Shown here: piece by piece, positions 1 to 8,748 of the stretch
Numbering within the stretch: position 1 is the first letter of the stretch
Layout: every line of letters starts with the position of its first letter
Source: Actinomadura alba
GTDB lineage: Bacteria > Actinomycetota > Actinomycetes > Streptosporangiales > Streptosporangiaceae
DNA length: 64,000 nucleotides
NCBI RefSeq assembly: GCF_014323705.1
Contig: NZ_JABVEC010000020.1
Span: 1 to 64,000 of the forward strand
Direction of reading: 5' to 3'
The notes under the pieces: model-generated
Database searches by the model: none
What the model saw: only the letters and a program-made list of their open reading frames with translations
Told to the model about the DNA's origin: nothing
Program-made: the position numbers and the translations under genes

Positions 1-103
1 CCTCGCCCGCCGCGCCGAGCTCGACCAGGACGGCGGCCGACCGGCGGACCGCTGTCCGCCAGTCGGCCGCGACCACACCCTCGCGTGCGCCGACCACCGT
101 CAC
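1..103 (-). CDS. PTS IIA component, N-terminal part (runs off the left edge)
   Basis: The minus-strand frame starts at a GTG that overlaps the TGA of the IIB gene (GTGA). It reads VTVVGAREGVVAADWRTAVR before leaving the window, which fits the start of a mannitol/fructose-class (EIIA-2) phosphocarrier. Such a protein takes phosphate from HPr and passes it to IIB. Only 34 codons are visible and the active-site His is outside the window, so the call rests mainly on position after IIC and IIB and on translational coupling. Confidence 0.55.
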   Translation of the reverse strand, partial: MTVVGAREGVVAADWRTAVRRSAAVLVELGAAGE

Positions 104-402
104 GCCAGCCACCCCTGCTCGGTCAACTGGTCTCTCAGGGCGGTCTCCAGCGCGCCGGTGTCGAGGAAGTCGCTGATCGTGATGACGACCGGGGCCAGAT
201 CGGGCAGCTCGCTGGTGTGCATCTCCTGGCCGATCACAACGTCCGGCCGCATGCCGCGCGCGGTCGACACGTCGGTGCACTCGACCCGGGCGTCCACCCC
301 CAGCGCGCGCAGCGCGTCCTCAGCGGTCATCTTCAGCATGAGGCTCGACCCCATGCCGACGCCGCAGACGGTCAGCACCTCGAGCGTTCTGTCCAAGGCC
401 AT
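100..402 (-). CDS. PTS sugar transporter subunit IIB (ascorbate/galactitol class)
   Basis: This 100-residue cytoplasmic protein has the P-loop-like motif TVCGVGMGSS at the N-terminus. Cys13 is the expected phosphocysteine that receives phosphate from IIA and gives it to the sugar during uptake. Length and motif fit the lactose/ascorbate/galactitol IIB superfamily. It lies 19 nt after the IIC gene and overlaps the IIA start, so the three components form one operon. The substrate is not certain: the IIC partner is of the UlaA type, which suggests L-ascorbate or a related pentitol or acid sugar. Confidence 0.88.
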   Translation of the reverse strand: MALDRTLEVLTVCGVGMGSSLMLKMTAEDALRALGVDARVECTDVSTARGMRPDVVIGQEMHTSELPDLAPVVITISDFLDTGALETALRDQLTEQGWLA

Positions 403-421
403 CGTCGTACTCCCTTCGCTC

Positions 422-1843
422 TCAAGCCCGTCCGGCGGCCGCCTCGGGCGCGTCCTGCGACGCGGCGGCCCGCTCGCGGCGACCGAGGATCAAAAGGGTG
501 GCGACGGTCACCGCGAGCGCCGCGATCGGGATCGCCCAGATGGCGGCGCCGCCGATGATCGGGTCCAGGGCCTTGATCAGCCAGGCGATCACGTACCAGT
601 CGGGGTCGGCCAGCGTGGCCAGCTCGGGCGCGGTCCGGTCGAACAGACTCCAGGTGACGGCCTGGCCCACGGCCAGGCTCAGCCCGGTCAGCACGCCGCC
701 GATCACCGCACCGCGCCAGCCCGCCACGACGTTGCCGAACAGCCCGGCCGCGCCGCCCACGAAGAAGAGCATGATCATGGGCGGGGCCAACGTGAACCAG
801 CCGGCCCCGGCGAACACGCCCAGGCAGGCGAGGAACACCACCATGGAGGCCACGAAACCGACCATCACGGCGGTCGGCGCCACCGGGAAGACGGCCGGGG
901 CGTCGAGCGCGGGGCGGGTACCGGGGATCACCCGGTCGCCGAACCCCTTGAACGCGGGCACGATCTCGGCCAGGAACATCCGTACGCCGTAGAGCAGGAT
1001 CGCGATGCCGCCCGCGAAGCGCAGGCCGACCAGGAGCCCCCACACCCAGGGCGAGAGCTTCTCGTCCATCTGCGCCGCCTGCTCGGCGACCACCCGGTCG
1101 TCCGCGAAGGCCACCGCCACCAGCACGATGACCGAGATGACCAGGGCGGTGCTGACGTTGATGTCCTTGAAGAACGACAGCTGCCGCGGGAGCTTCAGCT
1201 TCTCGGTGTCGTGCTTGTCACGGTCGCCGAACGGACGGGCGACGTACCCCGTGACCAGGCAGGCCAGCGAGCTGGTGTGCGCGAACCCGAACCGGTCGTC
1301 GGGCAGCACCCGGCGCATCAGCGGCCGCATCCACAGCGGCTGCAGCGTCCAGTAGGCGGCCACGAAGCCCGCGCCGCACAGCACGAGCGTCGGCTGGTCG
1401 GCGTCCGGCGCGATAGTCACCAGCGAGGCGACGGTGACCGTACTGATCCAGAACATGAGATGGCCGGTGAGGTACAGGTACCGGGCGGCGGGGAAGATGC
1501 GCACGATCAGCACGTGCGCCAGGAACGCGACGGTGATGACCAGCGCGATGGTGCCGCCCTGCGAGGCCAGGAAGTCGGCGAGCGTGCGATCGGCCTTCGG
1601 CGGCGTGGTGCCCACCGCGCTGGCGAGCACCGTCTGGAAGCTGGTCAGGCCGCCGACGAAGACCTCGACGCCGATGAACAGGATGACGACGCCGATCGTC
1701 GCCCGCAGAGCGCCGGCCAGCGTGTCCTCGAAGCGTTTGCGCTGCAGCATCAGCCCGGCGAGGGTGATCAGTCCTATGAGGATGGGGACCTGGCCGAAGA
1801 CGTTGTCGGCCAGGAAGGTGAGGAGGTCCTTGACGATGTCCAC
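422..1843 (-). CDS. PTS ascorbate-type transporter subunit IIC (UlaA/SgaT family)
   Basis: The 473-residue integral membrane protein has about ten or eleven hydrophobic segments. It starts MDIVKDLLTFLADNVFGQVP and contains the family-typical stretches RFEDTLAGALRATIGVVILF near the N-terminus and LFGNVVAGWRGAVIGGVLTG late in the protein, as in UlaA-class channels. It would carry and release the phosphorylated sugar. The last 20 or so residues are a charged, Ala-rich cytoplasmic tail. It lies 62 nt after the GntR regulator gene on the same strand, so regulator and transporter are probably co-transcribed. No catabolic enzymes (UlaG, UlaD and similar) are visible here; they may lie left of the window. 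Confidence is high for the family and moderate for ascorbate as substrate. Confidence 0.85.
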   Translation of the reverse strand: MDIVKDLLTFLADNVFGQVPILIGLITLAGLMLQRKRFEDTLAGALRATIGVVILFIGVEVFVGGLTSFQTVLASAVGTTPPKADRTLADFLASQGGTIALVITVAFLAHVLIVRIFPAARYLYLTGHLMFWISTVTVASLVTIAPDADQPTLVLCGAGFVAAYWTLQPLWMRPLMRRVLPDDRFGFAHTSSLACLVTGYVARPFGDRDKHDTEKLKLPRQLSFFKDINVSTALVISVIVLVAVAFADDRVVAEQAAQMDEKLSPWVWGLLVGLRFAGGIAILLYGVRMFLAEIVPAFKGFGDRVIPGTRPALDAPAVFPVAPTAVMVGFVASMVVFLACLGVFAGAGWFTLAPPMIMLFFVGGAAGLFGNVVAGWRGAVIGGVLTGLSLAVGQAVTWSLFDRTAPELATLADPDWYVIAWLIKALDPIIGGAAIWAIPIAALAVTVATLLILGRRERAAASQDAPEAAAGRA

Positions 1844-1905
1844 GGGGGCACCTCGGTTCTCACGGTGATGAGGGGGTGTGCGGTGGTGCTCGGTTCGGGC
1901 TAGGG

Positions 1906-2637
1906 TCAGTGCGAAGGCGGACGCAGTTCGAGTTCGAGCCGGTATCGATCCCCCCGATAGACCGAGCGGACGAACTCGACCACGCGCCCCTCTTCGGTGC
2001 GGGACACCCGCTCGAAGAGGAATGCCGGTGCGTGTACGGGGACGCCGAGTCGCTCCGCCTCCTCCGGGGTGGTGACGGTCGGCTCGATCGTCTCGGCGGC
2101 GGAGGCGATGTGGACGCCCCGCGCTCGCAGCAGCGCGTAGAGCGACCGTCCCTCCAGGTCCTTCCGGCGCAGATCAGGCAGCAGTTCCTTGGAGATGTAC
2201 AGGGTCTCGATGGCCATGGGCGAACCGTCCGCGAGCCGCAGGCGGCGAATGGTAAATACCTCTTCGGCAGGAGAGACGGACAGCCGCTGCCCGATCTTGG
2301 CCCCCGCCGGACCGGTCCGGAAGGACAGCACCCGGCCGCCGGGACGCATCCCGCGCCGGATCATGTCCTCGGTGAAGGAGGTCATGGTGAGCGGCACGGC
2401 GATGCGGGGTTCGGTCACGTACGTGCCGCTCCCGTGCCGCCGGTCCAGCAGGCCTTCGGTCACGAGCTCGTCGATCGCCGCCCGTACGGTCGGCCGGGAG
2501 ACGCCGAGATCCTCGGCCAGCCGACGCTCGGGAGGCAAGGCGTCGCCGACCTTCAGGACGTCCAGCATCGCCAGCAGCTCGCGGCGCACCGTACGCCGTT
2601 TCGTCTGCGTGGCGCGCGCCCTGCCGACCGATACCAC
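1906..2637 (-). CDS. GntR-family transcriptional regulator, HutC/UTRA type
   Basis: The 243-residue protein has an N-terminal winged helix (about residues 15-75, with LPPERRLAEDLGVSRPTVRA and the wing GSGTYV) and a C-terminal UTRA effector domain (about 95-235, ending in a typical YRGDRYRLELEL strand). I chose the GTG at 2637 because GGAGGGA lies 8 nt upstream; longer in-frame starts have no such site and run into the divergent promoter region. As first gene of the PTS operon it is the likely local repressor. HutC-type regulators usually respond to a phosphorylated sugar or small acid. The imperfect palindrome at 2700-2711 is the best operator candidate. Confidence 0.87.
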   Translation of the reverse strand: MVSVGRARATQTKRRTVRRELLAMLDVLKVGDALPPERRLAEDLGVSRPTVRAAIDELVTEGLLDRRHGSGTYVTEPRIAVPLTMTSFTEDMIRRGMRPGGRVLSFRTGPAGAKIGQRLSVSPAEEVFTIRRLRLADGSPMAIETLYISKELLPDLRRKDLEGRSLYALLRARGVHIASAAETIEPTVTTPEEAERLGVPVHAPAFLFERVSRTEEGRVVEFVRSVYRGDRYRLELELRPPSH

Positions 2638-2699
2638 CGCGTCTCCCTCCAGGGACCGCCGCTCCCGTCGAGGGCAAAGGTAGGCACCATGGTCGCGAA

Positions 2700-2711
2700 T
2701 GGTCAATACCA
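2700..2711. promoter_or_regulatory. Candidate GntR/HutC operator TGGTCAATACCA
   Basis: This inverted repeat TGGT-N4-ACCA lies 63 nt upstream of the GntR start codon. It closely resembles the half-sites of HutC/DasR-type operators (TGGTCTAGACCA, from memory). Its position between the PTS operon and the divergent secreted-protein gene would allow control of both. This is inference from symmetry and location. Confidence 0.5.
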
Positions 2712-2752
2712 CTTTGTTGATGTTTGCCGTGGCGGAGCGTCGCCGGCGCGCT

Positions 2753-2785
2753 TTACGGTCGCTATGAGTCGACTTACGGTCGCTA
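2753..2785. repeat. Two 12-bp direct repeats (TTACGGTCGCTA) with a 21-bp period
   Basis: TTACGGTCGCTA occurs at 2753-2764 and again, identically, at 2774-2785. The 21-bp spacing places both on the same face of the helix. They lie 53-85 nt upstream of the ATG of the secreted-protein gene at 2838. This looks like a tandem activator or repressor binding site, although part of the promoter itself may be included. No protein can be assigned from the sequence. Confidence 0.45.
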
Positions 2786-2837
2786 CCGGTCGGCTGAGAC
2801 ACGGGCACACACGACGGGCGGCAGGAGAGGCGGCGGG

Positions 2838-4181
2838 ATGAGGGCTTTCGCACGGAGCACGCTGACATTGGTGCTGCCCCTGCTGCTGCCTGCCGTTCTG
2901 TGCGCCACACCGGCTCGCGCCGGTACCGGCGCAGACCAGGGGGATCACCGGGGGGATTGGCGGCTGATCCGCGCCGAGTCGTTCGACAAGGCACTGGACG
3001 ACCGGCGAGCCCCGTGGTTCCTCGACGACGACGGGCCCTCGAGCCCCTACAACGTCGACGTCTACGACAACGACGGCGCCTTCTTCGAGACCGTGGGCGG
3101 CCCGGCCTTCCGGGAGCAGCTGGCGACGTTCGACACGTACCGCAGATCGTTCGGCTTCGGCACCCACGGCTGGCTCACCGCCGAGCTGGCCGCGCGCGAC
3201 TCCGATCGCGATGGCAAGCCCGACGCGCCGCCCACCCTCACCGCGCGCAACGGCGTCGCGCACCTGAACGAGCCGAGCCACCACGGCGGCGTCCTCATCC
3301 GGTCGACCCGGCCCTTGCCGGCCGAGTACCGCGTGGAGATGACCCTGCGCGGCCTCGACTTCGGCGGGCAGCGCGACGGGTCATGGGACTACCCGGACGG
3401 CCGCGTCAACGGGTACTCGCCCGAGGGCTGCAAGACCAACCATCCGTGGGCCCCGGGCGGCGACTTCGCCCGGCCCGAGTGCTCCTGGGCCGACGTGCGC
3501 ACGGACTCCAACGGGTTCTACTACCTGGGGATCATGGATTACGCGCGCCCGGCGCCGCACAACAACGTCTTCATCCACACGCACCGCAAGGTGGCGATGG
3601 ACTCCTACAACCGGTACAAGTACACCGGCACGGGACTGCGCGTCTGCAACCCGGCCACCGGGCAGTACGAGCCGTACCCCGCGAGCACCGGCAACGGCGT
3701 CAACGCCATCTTCATGACCGACGACCGCCGGTACGCGACGCAGCCCGGCACCGAGTACCTGATGCACAGCGAGTGCGGGTTCGCCAAGGGCGGCGCGATC
3801 GTGTCCCAGGTCGACCTGCGGCCGGAACTGCTGCCGCGGGAGAGTTACCGCTTCGCCATCGAGCGCCGTGACGGCGCGTACACCATGGAGATGTCCGGCG
3901 TCTTCGCCCACGTCGGCCAGGCGACGTACCGCTACACCCGCCCGTTCGTGCAGGACGGCGAGCCGATCTGGCACTACAACCAGAAGCCGGAGGAGTACGA
4001 CGGCGCGTTCAACGGGGCGTGGACCTGGACCGGAGCGGGCGGCACCCTGGTCGACCAGGACGTATGGCCGGCCGGCTCGGCCTACCCCGACCACTTCATC
4101 ATCGGCGACCCGCACATGAACTTCTACGAGGGCGACGCGCAAGTCGACGACGTCCGCCTCTACGTGCCGTCCACGCGGTAG
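2838..4181 (+). CDS. Secreted protein of unknown function
   Basis: The 447-residue protein has a clear Sec signal peptide (MRAFARSTLTLVLPLLLPAV, cleavage near ATPARA). GGAGAGG upstream supports the ATG at 2838. The mature part contains a DSDRDGKPD loop (about residues 115-123) that resembles Ca2+-binding thrombospondin-type loops, and several Trp/Tyr-rich stretches (NGFYYLGIMDYARPAPHNN, IWHYNQKPEEYDGAFNGAW). Such content suggests a beta-sandwich carbohydrate-binding or hydrolase-like fold, but I do not recognise the family. It diverges from the PTS/GntR operon and may act on an external polysaccharide. Function is unassigned. Confidence 0.75.
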   Translation: MRAFARSTLTLVLPLLLPAVLCATPARAGTGADQGDHRGDWRLIRAESFDKALDDRRAPWFLDDDGPSSPYNVDVYDNDGAFFETVGGPAFREQLATFDTYRRSFGFGTHGWLTAELAARDSDRDGKPDAPPTLTARNGVAHLNEPSHHGGVLIRSTRPLPAEYRVEMTLRGLDFGGQRDGSWDYPDGRVNGYSPEGCKTNHPWAPGGDFARPECSWADVRTDSNGFYYLGIMDYARPAPHNNVFIHTHRKVAMDSYNRYKYTGTGLRVCNPATGQYEPYPASTGNGVNAIFMTDDRRYATQPGTEYLMHSECGFAKGGAIVSQVDLRPELLPRESYRFAIERRDGAYTMEMSGVFAHVGQATYRYTRPFVQDGEPIWHYNQKPEEYDGAFNGAWTWTGAGGTLVDQDVWPAGSAYPDHFIIGDPHMNFYEGDAQVDDVRLYVPSTR

Positions 4182-4187
4182 ACACGG

Positions 4188-4210
4188 CACCCGGCCGACG
4201 GAACCGGGTG
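4188..4210 (+). terminator. Possible terminator hairpin after the secreted-protein gene
   Basis: CACCCGG (4188-4194) pairs with CCGGGTG (4204-4210) over a 9-nt loop, starting 7 nt after the stop codon. There is no U-tract, which is common for actinomycete terminators. The remaining stretch to 4442 shows no convincing gene. Confidence 0.35.
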
Positions 4211-4442
4211 ACCCTGGCCTCCTGAGGGCGAGCAGGACGACACCACCCCACCGCCTGCCCGTGTCCTGGCGGCTTGGCGATGACGCCGCCCGCACCGACG
4301 AGCCGGCGATCGGCCGACGCCTGGTGCGCCGCGACTCCACCCGTCGCCCCTGAGAGGCGTCGCCGCACGGCGCCCCGGATGAGGATCGGGCGCTCGGCGC
4401 GTACCTGCCCCCTCCACGTGGGCGAATATGGCCGGCTGAGTC

Positions 4443-4483
4443 TTGACAGCCCGATCTCAAACCGGTTTAGATCAAACCGGTTT
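4443..4483 (+). promoter_or_regulatory. LacI operon promoter with two AAACCGGTTT operators
   Basis: A consensus -35 TTGACA lies at 4443-4448. Identical 10-bp palindromes AAACCGGTTT lie at 4459-4468 and 4474-4483, 15 bp apart. They cover the position of a -10 element (around 4466-4471) and the likely start site. CG-centred palindromes of this type are standard LacI-family operators. Two adjacent sites over the promoter imply autorepression of the LacI gene at 4535 and therefore of the whole downstream operon. Confidence 0.75.
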
Positions 4484-4534
4484 GGTTAACGGGATGTTTC
4501 CGACTTCTTTCCGACTTCTTCCATTGGATGTGCC

Positions 4535-5605
4535 ATGGCCGAGCGACGTCCGACGATTGCCGACGTGGCGCGCCGCGCGGGTGTGTCGAAGGGGACGGTG
4601 TCCTTCGCGCTCAACGGACGTCCGGGCGTCGCCGCCGCCACCCGGGAACGCATCCTGGAGGCCGCCGAAGCGCTCAACTGGCGTCCGAACCATCGCGCCC
4701 GCTCGCTCTCGGTCTCCCGCGCGTTCGCGCTCGGCCTCGTCATCGCCCGAGATCCGTCGCTGCTCGGCTCCGACCCCTTCTTCCCGACATTCATCGCCGG
4801 GGTCGAAACCGTACTCGCCGAGCGTGGTCAGGCCCTCGTCCTTCAGGTCGCCGGAGGGGGACAAGCCGAGACGGAGGGCTATCGGCGCCTCGCGCAGGAC
4901 GGGCGGGTGGACGGTGTCTTCCTCACCGACCTGCGGCGGCACGACCCGCGGATCACCCTGGTCGACGCGCTCGGCCTCCCGGCCGTCACGCTCAACCGGC
5001 CGGACGTTCCCTCGCCGTTCCCGGCGGTGTGCCTGGACGACCGGCCGGGCATCGCCGCCGTCGTCGACCATCTCGTCGGACTCGGGCACACCCGGATCGC
5101 GCACGTGGCCGGGCCCGACGACTTCCTGCACGGCCACGGCCGCCGGAAGGCCTTCCTCGACGCCCTCGCCGCACAGGGCCTGCCCGCCGGACGGGTCGAG
5201 GTGAGCGACTTCACCGCGTCGGGCGGCACCGCCGCCACCCGGCGCCTGCTGGACGCGCCCGATCCACCGACCGCGATCGTGTACGCCAACGACCTGATGG
5301 CGATCGCCGGGATCAACGTCGCGCACGGCCTCGGCATCAGCGTGCCGGCGCGGCTTTCGGTGGCGGGCTTCGACGACACCGAGTTGTCGGCGCACCTCCA
5401 CCCGCCGCTCACCACGGTACGCACCGACGTGTTCGGCTGGGGGCAGGTCGCCGCCCGCAGCCTGCTCGCCCTGATCGACGGAGAGTCCACGGGGGACGTC
5501 GAACTCGAACCCGCGCGGTTGGTCGTACGGCGATCCACCGCCCCGCCCTCCGCCCCCTCGGAGACCTCACCCGCAACGCCCTACCCCACCCCGGAGGAGT
5601 CATGA
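4535..5605 (+). CDS. LacI-family transcriptional regulator of a sugar operon
   Basis: This 356-residue repressor has the LacI HTH at residues 6-30 (TIADVARRAGVSKGTVSFAL) and a hinge helix ending RARSLSVSRA. A periplasmic-binding-like effector domain follows, with the conserved VYANDLMAIAG and VAGFDDTELSAHLHPPLTTV segments. Its last codons overlap the start of the binding-protein gene (ATGA), so it is the first cistron of the uptake operon. The palindrome pair at 4459-4483 is its likely operator. The ligand is probably the sugar imported by the adjacent ABC system. Confidence 0.92.
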   Translation: MAERRPTIADVARRAGVSKGTVSFALNGRPGVAAATRERILEAAEALNWRPNHRARSLSVSRAFALGLVIARDPSLLGSDPFFPTFIAGVETVLAERGQALVLQVAGGGQAETEGYRRLAQDGRVDGVFLTDLRRHDPRITLVDALGLPAVTLNRPDVPSPFPAVCLDDRPGIAAVVDHLVGLGHTRIAHVAGPDDFLHGHGRRKAFLDALAAQGLPAGRVEVSDFTASGGTAATRRLLDAPDPPTAIVYANDLMAIAGINVAHGLGISVPARLSVAGFDDTELSAHLHPPLTTVRTDVFGWGQVAARSLLALIDGESTGDVELEPARLVVRRSTAPPSAPSETSPATPYPTPEES

Positions 5606-6888
5606 AACACCTCAGCGTCACGGCAGCGCTCGCCGCCATCGTGATGACCGCCGCGGCCGCCTGTGGCGGCGGCACGTCCACCAACCCCGACACCGCGCCG
5701 GCCCGCGGGCCGATCACCATCTGGTACTCCAACAACCCGGATGAGGTGGCCTGGGGCAAGCAGATGGTCGAGGCGTGGAACGCCGGCCATCCGAACGAGA
5801 AGGTCACCGGGCAGGAGATCCCCGCGGGCAAGACCTCCGAAGAGGTCATCGCCGCGTCCATCACCGCCGGCAACGCGCCCTGCCTCATCTACAACACCGC
5901 GCCCGCGGCCATCCCGCGGTTCCAGAAACAGGGCGGTCTGGTGGCGCTCGACGACTTCGACGGCGCGAAGGCCTACCTCGAAGACCGCACCGGCGGCCGG
6001 GCCGGGCAGTACCGCTCTCCGGACGGCAAGTACTACCAGATACCGTGGAAATCCAACCCCGTCATGATCTTCTACAACAAGAAGGTCTTCGACAAGGCCG
6101 GCCTCGACACCAAGAACCCGCCGCTCGCGACGTACGACCAGTTCCGCGCCGCCGCCCGCAAGGTGGTGGCCGCCAAGGCCGCGGACTATGCGATCTGGCC
6201 GTCGCCGGGGAGCGAGTTCTTCCAGCCCTGGTTCGACTTCTACCCGTTGTTCGCCGCGGAGACCGGGGGCACGCAGCTCGTCAAGGACGGCAAGGCGCAG
6301 TTCACCTCGCCGGAGGGCGAGCGGGTCGCCGCCTTCTGGAAGTCGCTGTACGACGAGAAGCTGGCGGCCAAGGAGACCTTCAACGGCGACTCGTTCGCCG
6401 ACGGCAAGGCCGCGATGGCGATCGTCGGGCCCTGGGCGATCGCGGTGTACAAGGGCAAGGTCGACTGGGGCGTCGCACCGGTGCCCACCTCCACCGGCAA
6501 GTCACCGGCCGAAACCCACACCTTCAGCGATGCCAAGAACGTCGCGATGTTCTCCGCGTGCAAGAACCGCGGCACCGCCTGGGATCTGCTGAAGTTCTCG
6601 ACCACCAAGGAGCAGGACGGCAAGCTGCTGGAGATGACCGGCCAGATGCCGATGCGGTCCGGGCTCTCCGCGGCCTACCCCGAGTACTTCGGTCAGCACA
6701 AGGAGTACGAGACCTTCGCGGGCCAGGCGGAGCGCACGGTCGAGGTGCCCAACCTCGCGAACTCCATCGAGATCTGGCAGACGTTCCGCGACGCCTACTC
6801 CAAGTCGGTCATCTTCGGAAAGCAGGACCCCAAGGCCGCCCTCGGCGAGGCGGCGACCAAGATCGACGGCCTGGCCGCCGGTTCGTGA
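5602..6888 (+). CDS. Carbohydrate ABC transporter substrate-binding lipoprotein
   Basis: The 428-residue protein has a lipoprotein signal peptide with lipobox ending at Cys21 (TAAAAC). A class-I (MalE-like) solute-binding domain follows: ITIWYSNNPDEVAWGKQMVE at the start and IPWKSNPVMIFYNKKVFDKA in the first lobe. The ATG is preceded by GGAGGAG and overlaps the LacI stop. It would capture an oligosaccharide outside the membrane and deliver it to the permeases at 6908 and 7836. No ATPase gene is present in the operon; a shared MsiK-type ATPase elsewhere in the genome is usual for such actinomycete systems. Confidence 0.92.
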   Translation: MKHLSVTAALAAIVMTAAAACGGGTSTNPDTAPARGPITIWYSNNPDEVAWGKQMVEAWNAGHPNEKVTGQEIPAGKTSEEVIAASITAGNAPCLIYNTAPAAIPRFQKQGGLVALDDFDGAKAYLEDRTGGRAGQYRSPDGKYYQIPWKSNPVMIFYNKKVFDKAGLDTKNPPLATYDQFRAAARKVVAAKAADYAIWPSPGSEFFQPWFDFYPLFAAETGGTQLVKDGKAQFTSPEGERVAAFWKSLYDEKLAAKETFNGDSFADGKAAMAIVGPWAIAVYKGKVDWGVAPVPTSTGKSPAETHTFSDAKNVAMFSACKNRGTAWDLLKFSTTKEQDGKLLEMTGQMPMRSGLSAAYPEYFGQHKEYETFAGQAERTVEVPNLANSIEIWQTFRDAYSKSVIFGKQDPKAALGEAATKIDGLAAGS

Positions 6889-6907
6889 CGGACCGGACGG
6901 CACGACC

Positions 6908-7831
6908 ATGACCATCTCCCTGCGGCCGCCGGCCCGCGCACCGCGCGCGGGCCGGCCGGCCGGCGGGCTCGGCCGCCAGGTCCTCGGCATGGCCTTCGTC
7001 ACGCCGTACGTGCTGTTCCTGGTCGCGGTGTTCGCCTATCCCCTGGGCTTCGCGGTCTACATGTCGTTTCACGACTACTTCTTCACCGCACCCGGAGCCG
7101 TCGTCGACCGGCCCTTCGTCGGGTTGGCGAACTATACGGCCGTCCTCTCGGATCCCGCCGTACGGCAGTCGTTCGGCAACATCGTGGTGCTGCTCGTCAT
7201 CAACGTCCCGCTCACCGTGGCGCTCTCGCTGCTGCTCGCCACCGCGCTCAACGCGGCGATCCGGTTCCGGACGTTCTTCCGGGCGGGCTACTACCTGCCG
7301 TACGTCACCGCGAGCGTCGCGGTGGTCGGTGTCTGGCGGTTCCTGTTCAACTCGGGTGGCCTGGTCAACTCGGCTCTCGGGCCACTCGCGCCCGACCCAA
7401 CATGGCTGGTCAACGAGCACTTGGCGATGCCCACGATCGCGCTGTTCGTCACGTGGAAAGGCCTCGGCTTCTACATCCTGCTCTACCTTGCAGCGTTGCA
7501 GAACATCCCCAAGGAACTGTACGAGTCGGCGTCCGTCGACGGCGCCGGCCGGTGGCGGGCGTTCTGGTCGGTGACCGTGCCGGGCGTACGACCGGCGACC
7601 GTGCTGGTCGTGCTGCTCGCCACGGTGACCGGCGCCAATCTCTTCACCGAGCCCTACCTGCTCACCGGCGGCGGCGGGCCGGACGGCGCCTCGGCCTCGC
7701 CGGTGCTGCTGATGTACCAGCGCGGCATCGAGCAGGGCAATCCCGACGTCGCCTCGGCGATCGGCGTCATCCTCGTGTGCGGCGTCCTGCTCATCGCGTT
7801 CGTGCAACGCCGGCTGCTGGAGAAGAGGTGA
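6908..7831 (+). CDS. Sugar ABC transporter permease (MalF type)
   Basis: The 307-residue membrane protein has six predicted helices and the cytoplasmic EAA loop ELYESASVDGAGRWRAFWSV at about residues 200-219, which contacts the ATPase. It starts 19 nt after the binding-protein stop. Together with the next gene it forms the heterodimeric channel for the sugar imported by this operon. Confidence 0.92.
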   Translation: MTISLRPPARAPRAGRPAGGLGRQVLGMAFVTPYVLFLVAVFAYPLGFAVYMSFHDYFFTAPGAVVDRPFVGLANYTAVLSDPAVRQSFGNIVVLLVINVPLTVALSLLLATALNAAIRFRTFFRAGYYLPYVTASVAVVGVWRFLFNSGGLVNSALGPLAPDPTWLVNEHLAMPTIALFVTWKGLGFYILLYLAALQNIPKELYESASVDGAGRWRAFWSVTVPGVRPATVLVVLLATVTGANLFTEPYLLTGGGGPDGASASPVLLMYQRGIEQGNPDVASAIGVILVCGVLLIAFVQRRLLEKR

Positions 7832-7835
7832 ACCC

Positions 7836-8747
7836 ATGGCAGTGAACACCACCCGGCCCGCCTCGAGTCGCACCGCCTCCGTCGGCGACGCCCGGCCGCG
7901 AAAGGAGACCGGCGGGTCGCGCTCGAGGGCGGCCGTCCGTTACGGCGTCCTGCTCATCGGCGCGTTCGTTTTCCTGTTCCCCTTCTACTACATGCTGATC
8001 GGGAGCCTGCAGGCCGAGCCGGACTCGTCGCCTTCGGGCGCCTTCCCGGCCCCCGGCAACCTCACCGTCGCCAACTACAGCGAGATCGACCGGGCCATCG
8101 ACCTCGTCCAATCTTTGATCAACTCGGGAATCTTCACCGGCGGCGTGATCCTCTGCACCGTGGTGTTCGGGCTGCTGGCCGGCTATGCCCTCGCGCAGCT
8201 GGAGTTCCGCGGGCGGGGTGTGCTGTTCAACACGATGCTGCTGGTCCAGGTGGTGCCGTTCCAGCTGCTGACCGTCCCGCTCTACGTCCTGATCGTGCGC
8301 GACTACGGACTGGCCGACAACCACCTCGGCATGATCCTGCCGTACGCCATCAACTCGACGGCGGTCTTCATCTTCCGGCAGTACTTCCTGCAGCTGCCCC
8401 GTGAGCTGTTCGACGCGGCCCGCATCGACGGTGCCGGCGAGTTGACCATCCTGGTGAGGGTGGCGGTCCCCCTGGTCAAGCCGGCCCTGCTCACGGCCGT
8501 GCTCCTGACGTTCATCGGCCCGTGGAACGAGTTCCTGTGGCCGTTCCTCATCACCAAGCAGGCCGACATGCAGCCGCTGGCGGTCTCGCTCGCCAACTAC
8601 ATGAGCAACGTCGCCGCACGGGCGGCCAACCCGTACGGTGCGATCCTCGCCGGCGCCTGCGTGCTGGCCGCGCCCGCCGTGGCGCTGTTCCTGATCTTCC
8701 AGCGCCGTTTCGTCTCATCCAATCTCGGCAGCAGTGTGAAGGGCTGA
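7836..8747 (+). CDS. Sugar ABC transporter permease (MalG type)
   Basis: The 303-residue protein has a 30-residue hydrophilic N-terminal tail, six hydrophobic segments and an EAA loop (ELFDAARIDGAGELTILVRV, about residues 190-209). The start lies 4 nt after the previous stop. It is the second permease subunit. The C-terminus FQRRFVSSNLGSSVKG is typical of MalG-class proteins, which often end in a VKG-type motif. Confidence 0.92.
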   Translation: MAVNTTRPASSRTASVGDARPRKETGGSRSRAAVRYGVLLIGAFVFLFPFYYMLIGSLQAEPDSSPSGAFPAPGNLTVANYSEIDRAIDLVQSLINSGIFTGGVILCTVVFGLLAGYALAQLEFRGRGVLFNTMLLVQVVPFQLLTVPLYVLIVRDYGLADNHLGMILPYAINSTAVFIFRQYFLQLPRELFDAARIDGAGELTILVRVAVPLVKPALLTAVLLTFIGPWNEFLWPFLITKQADMQPLAVSLANYMSNVAARAANPYGAILAGACVLAAPAVALFLIFQRRFVSSNLGSSVKG

Positions 8748-8748
8748 T

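Noticed and set aside
158..1903. Long plus-strand open frame antisense to the PTS IIC gene
   Set aside because: It is rich in Arg, Gly, His and Asp without any family pattern, as expected for the reverse of a GC-rich membrane protein gene.
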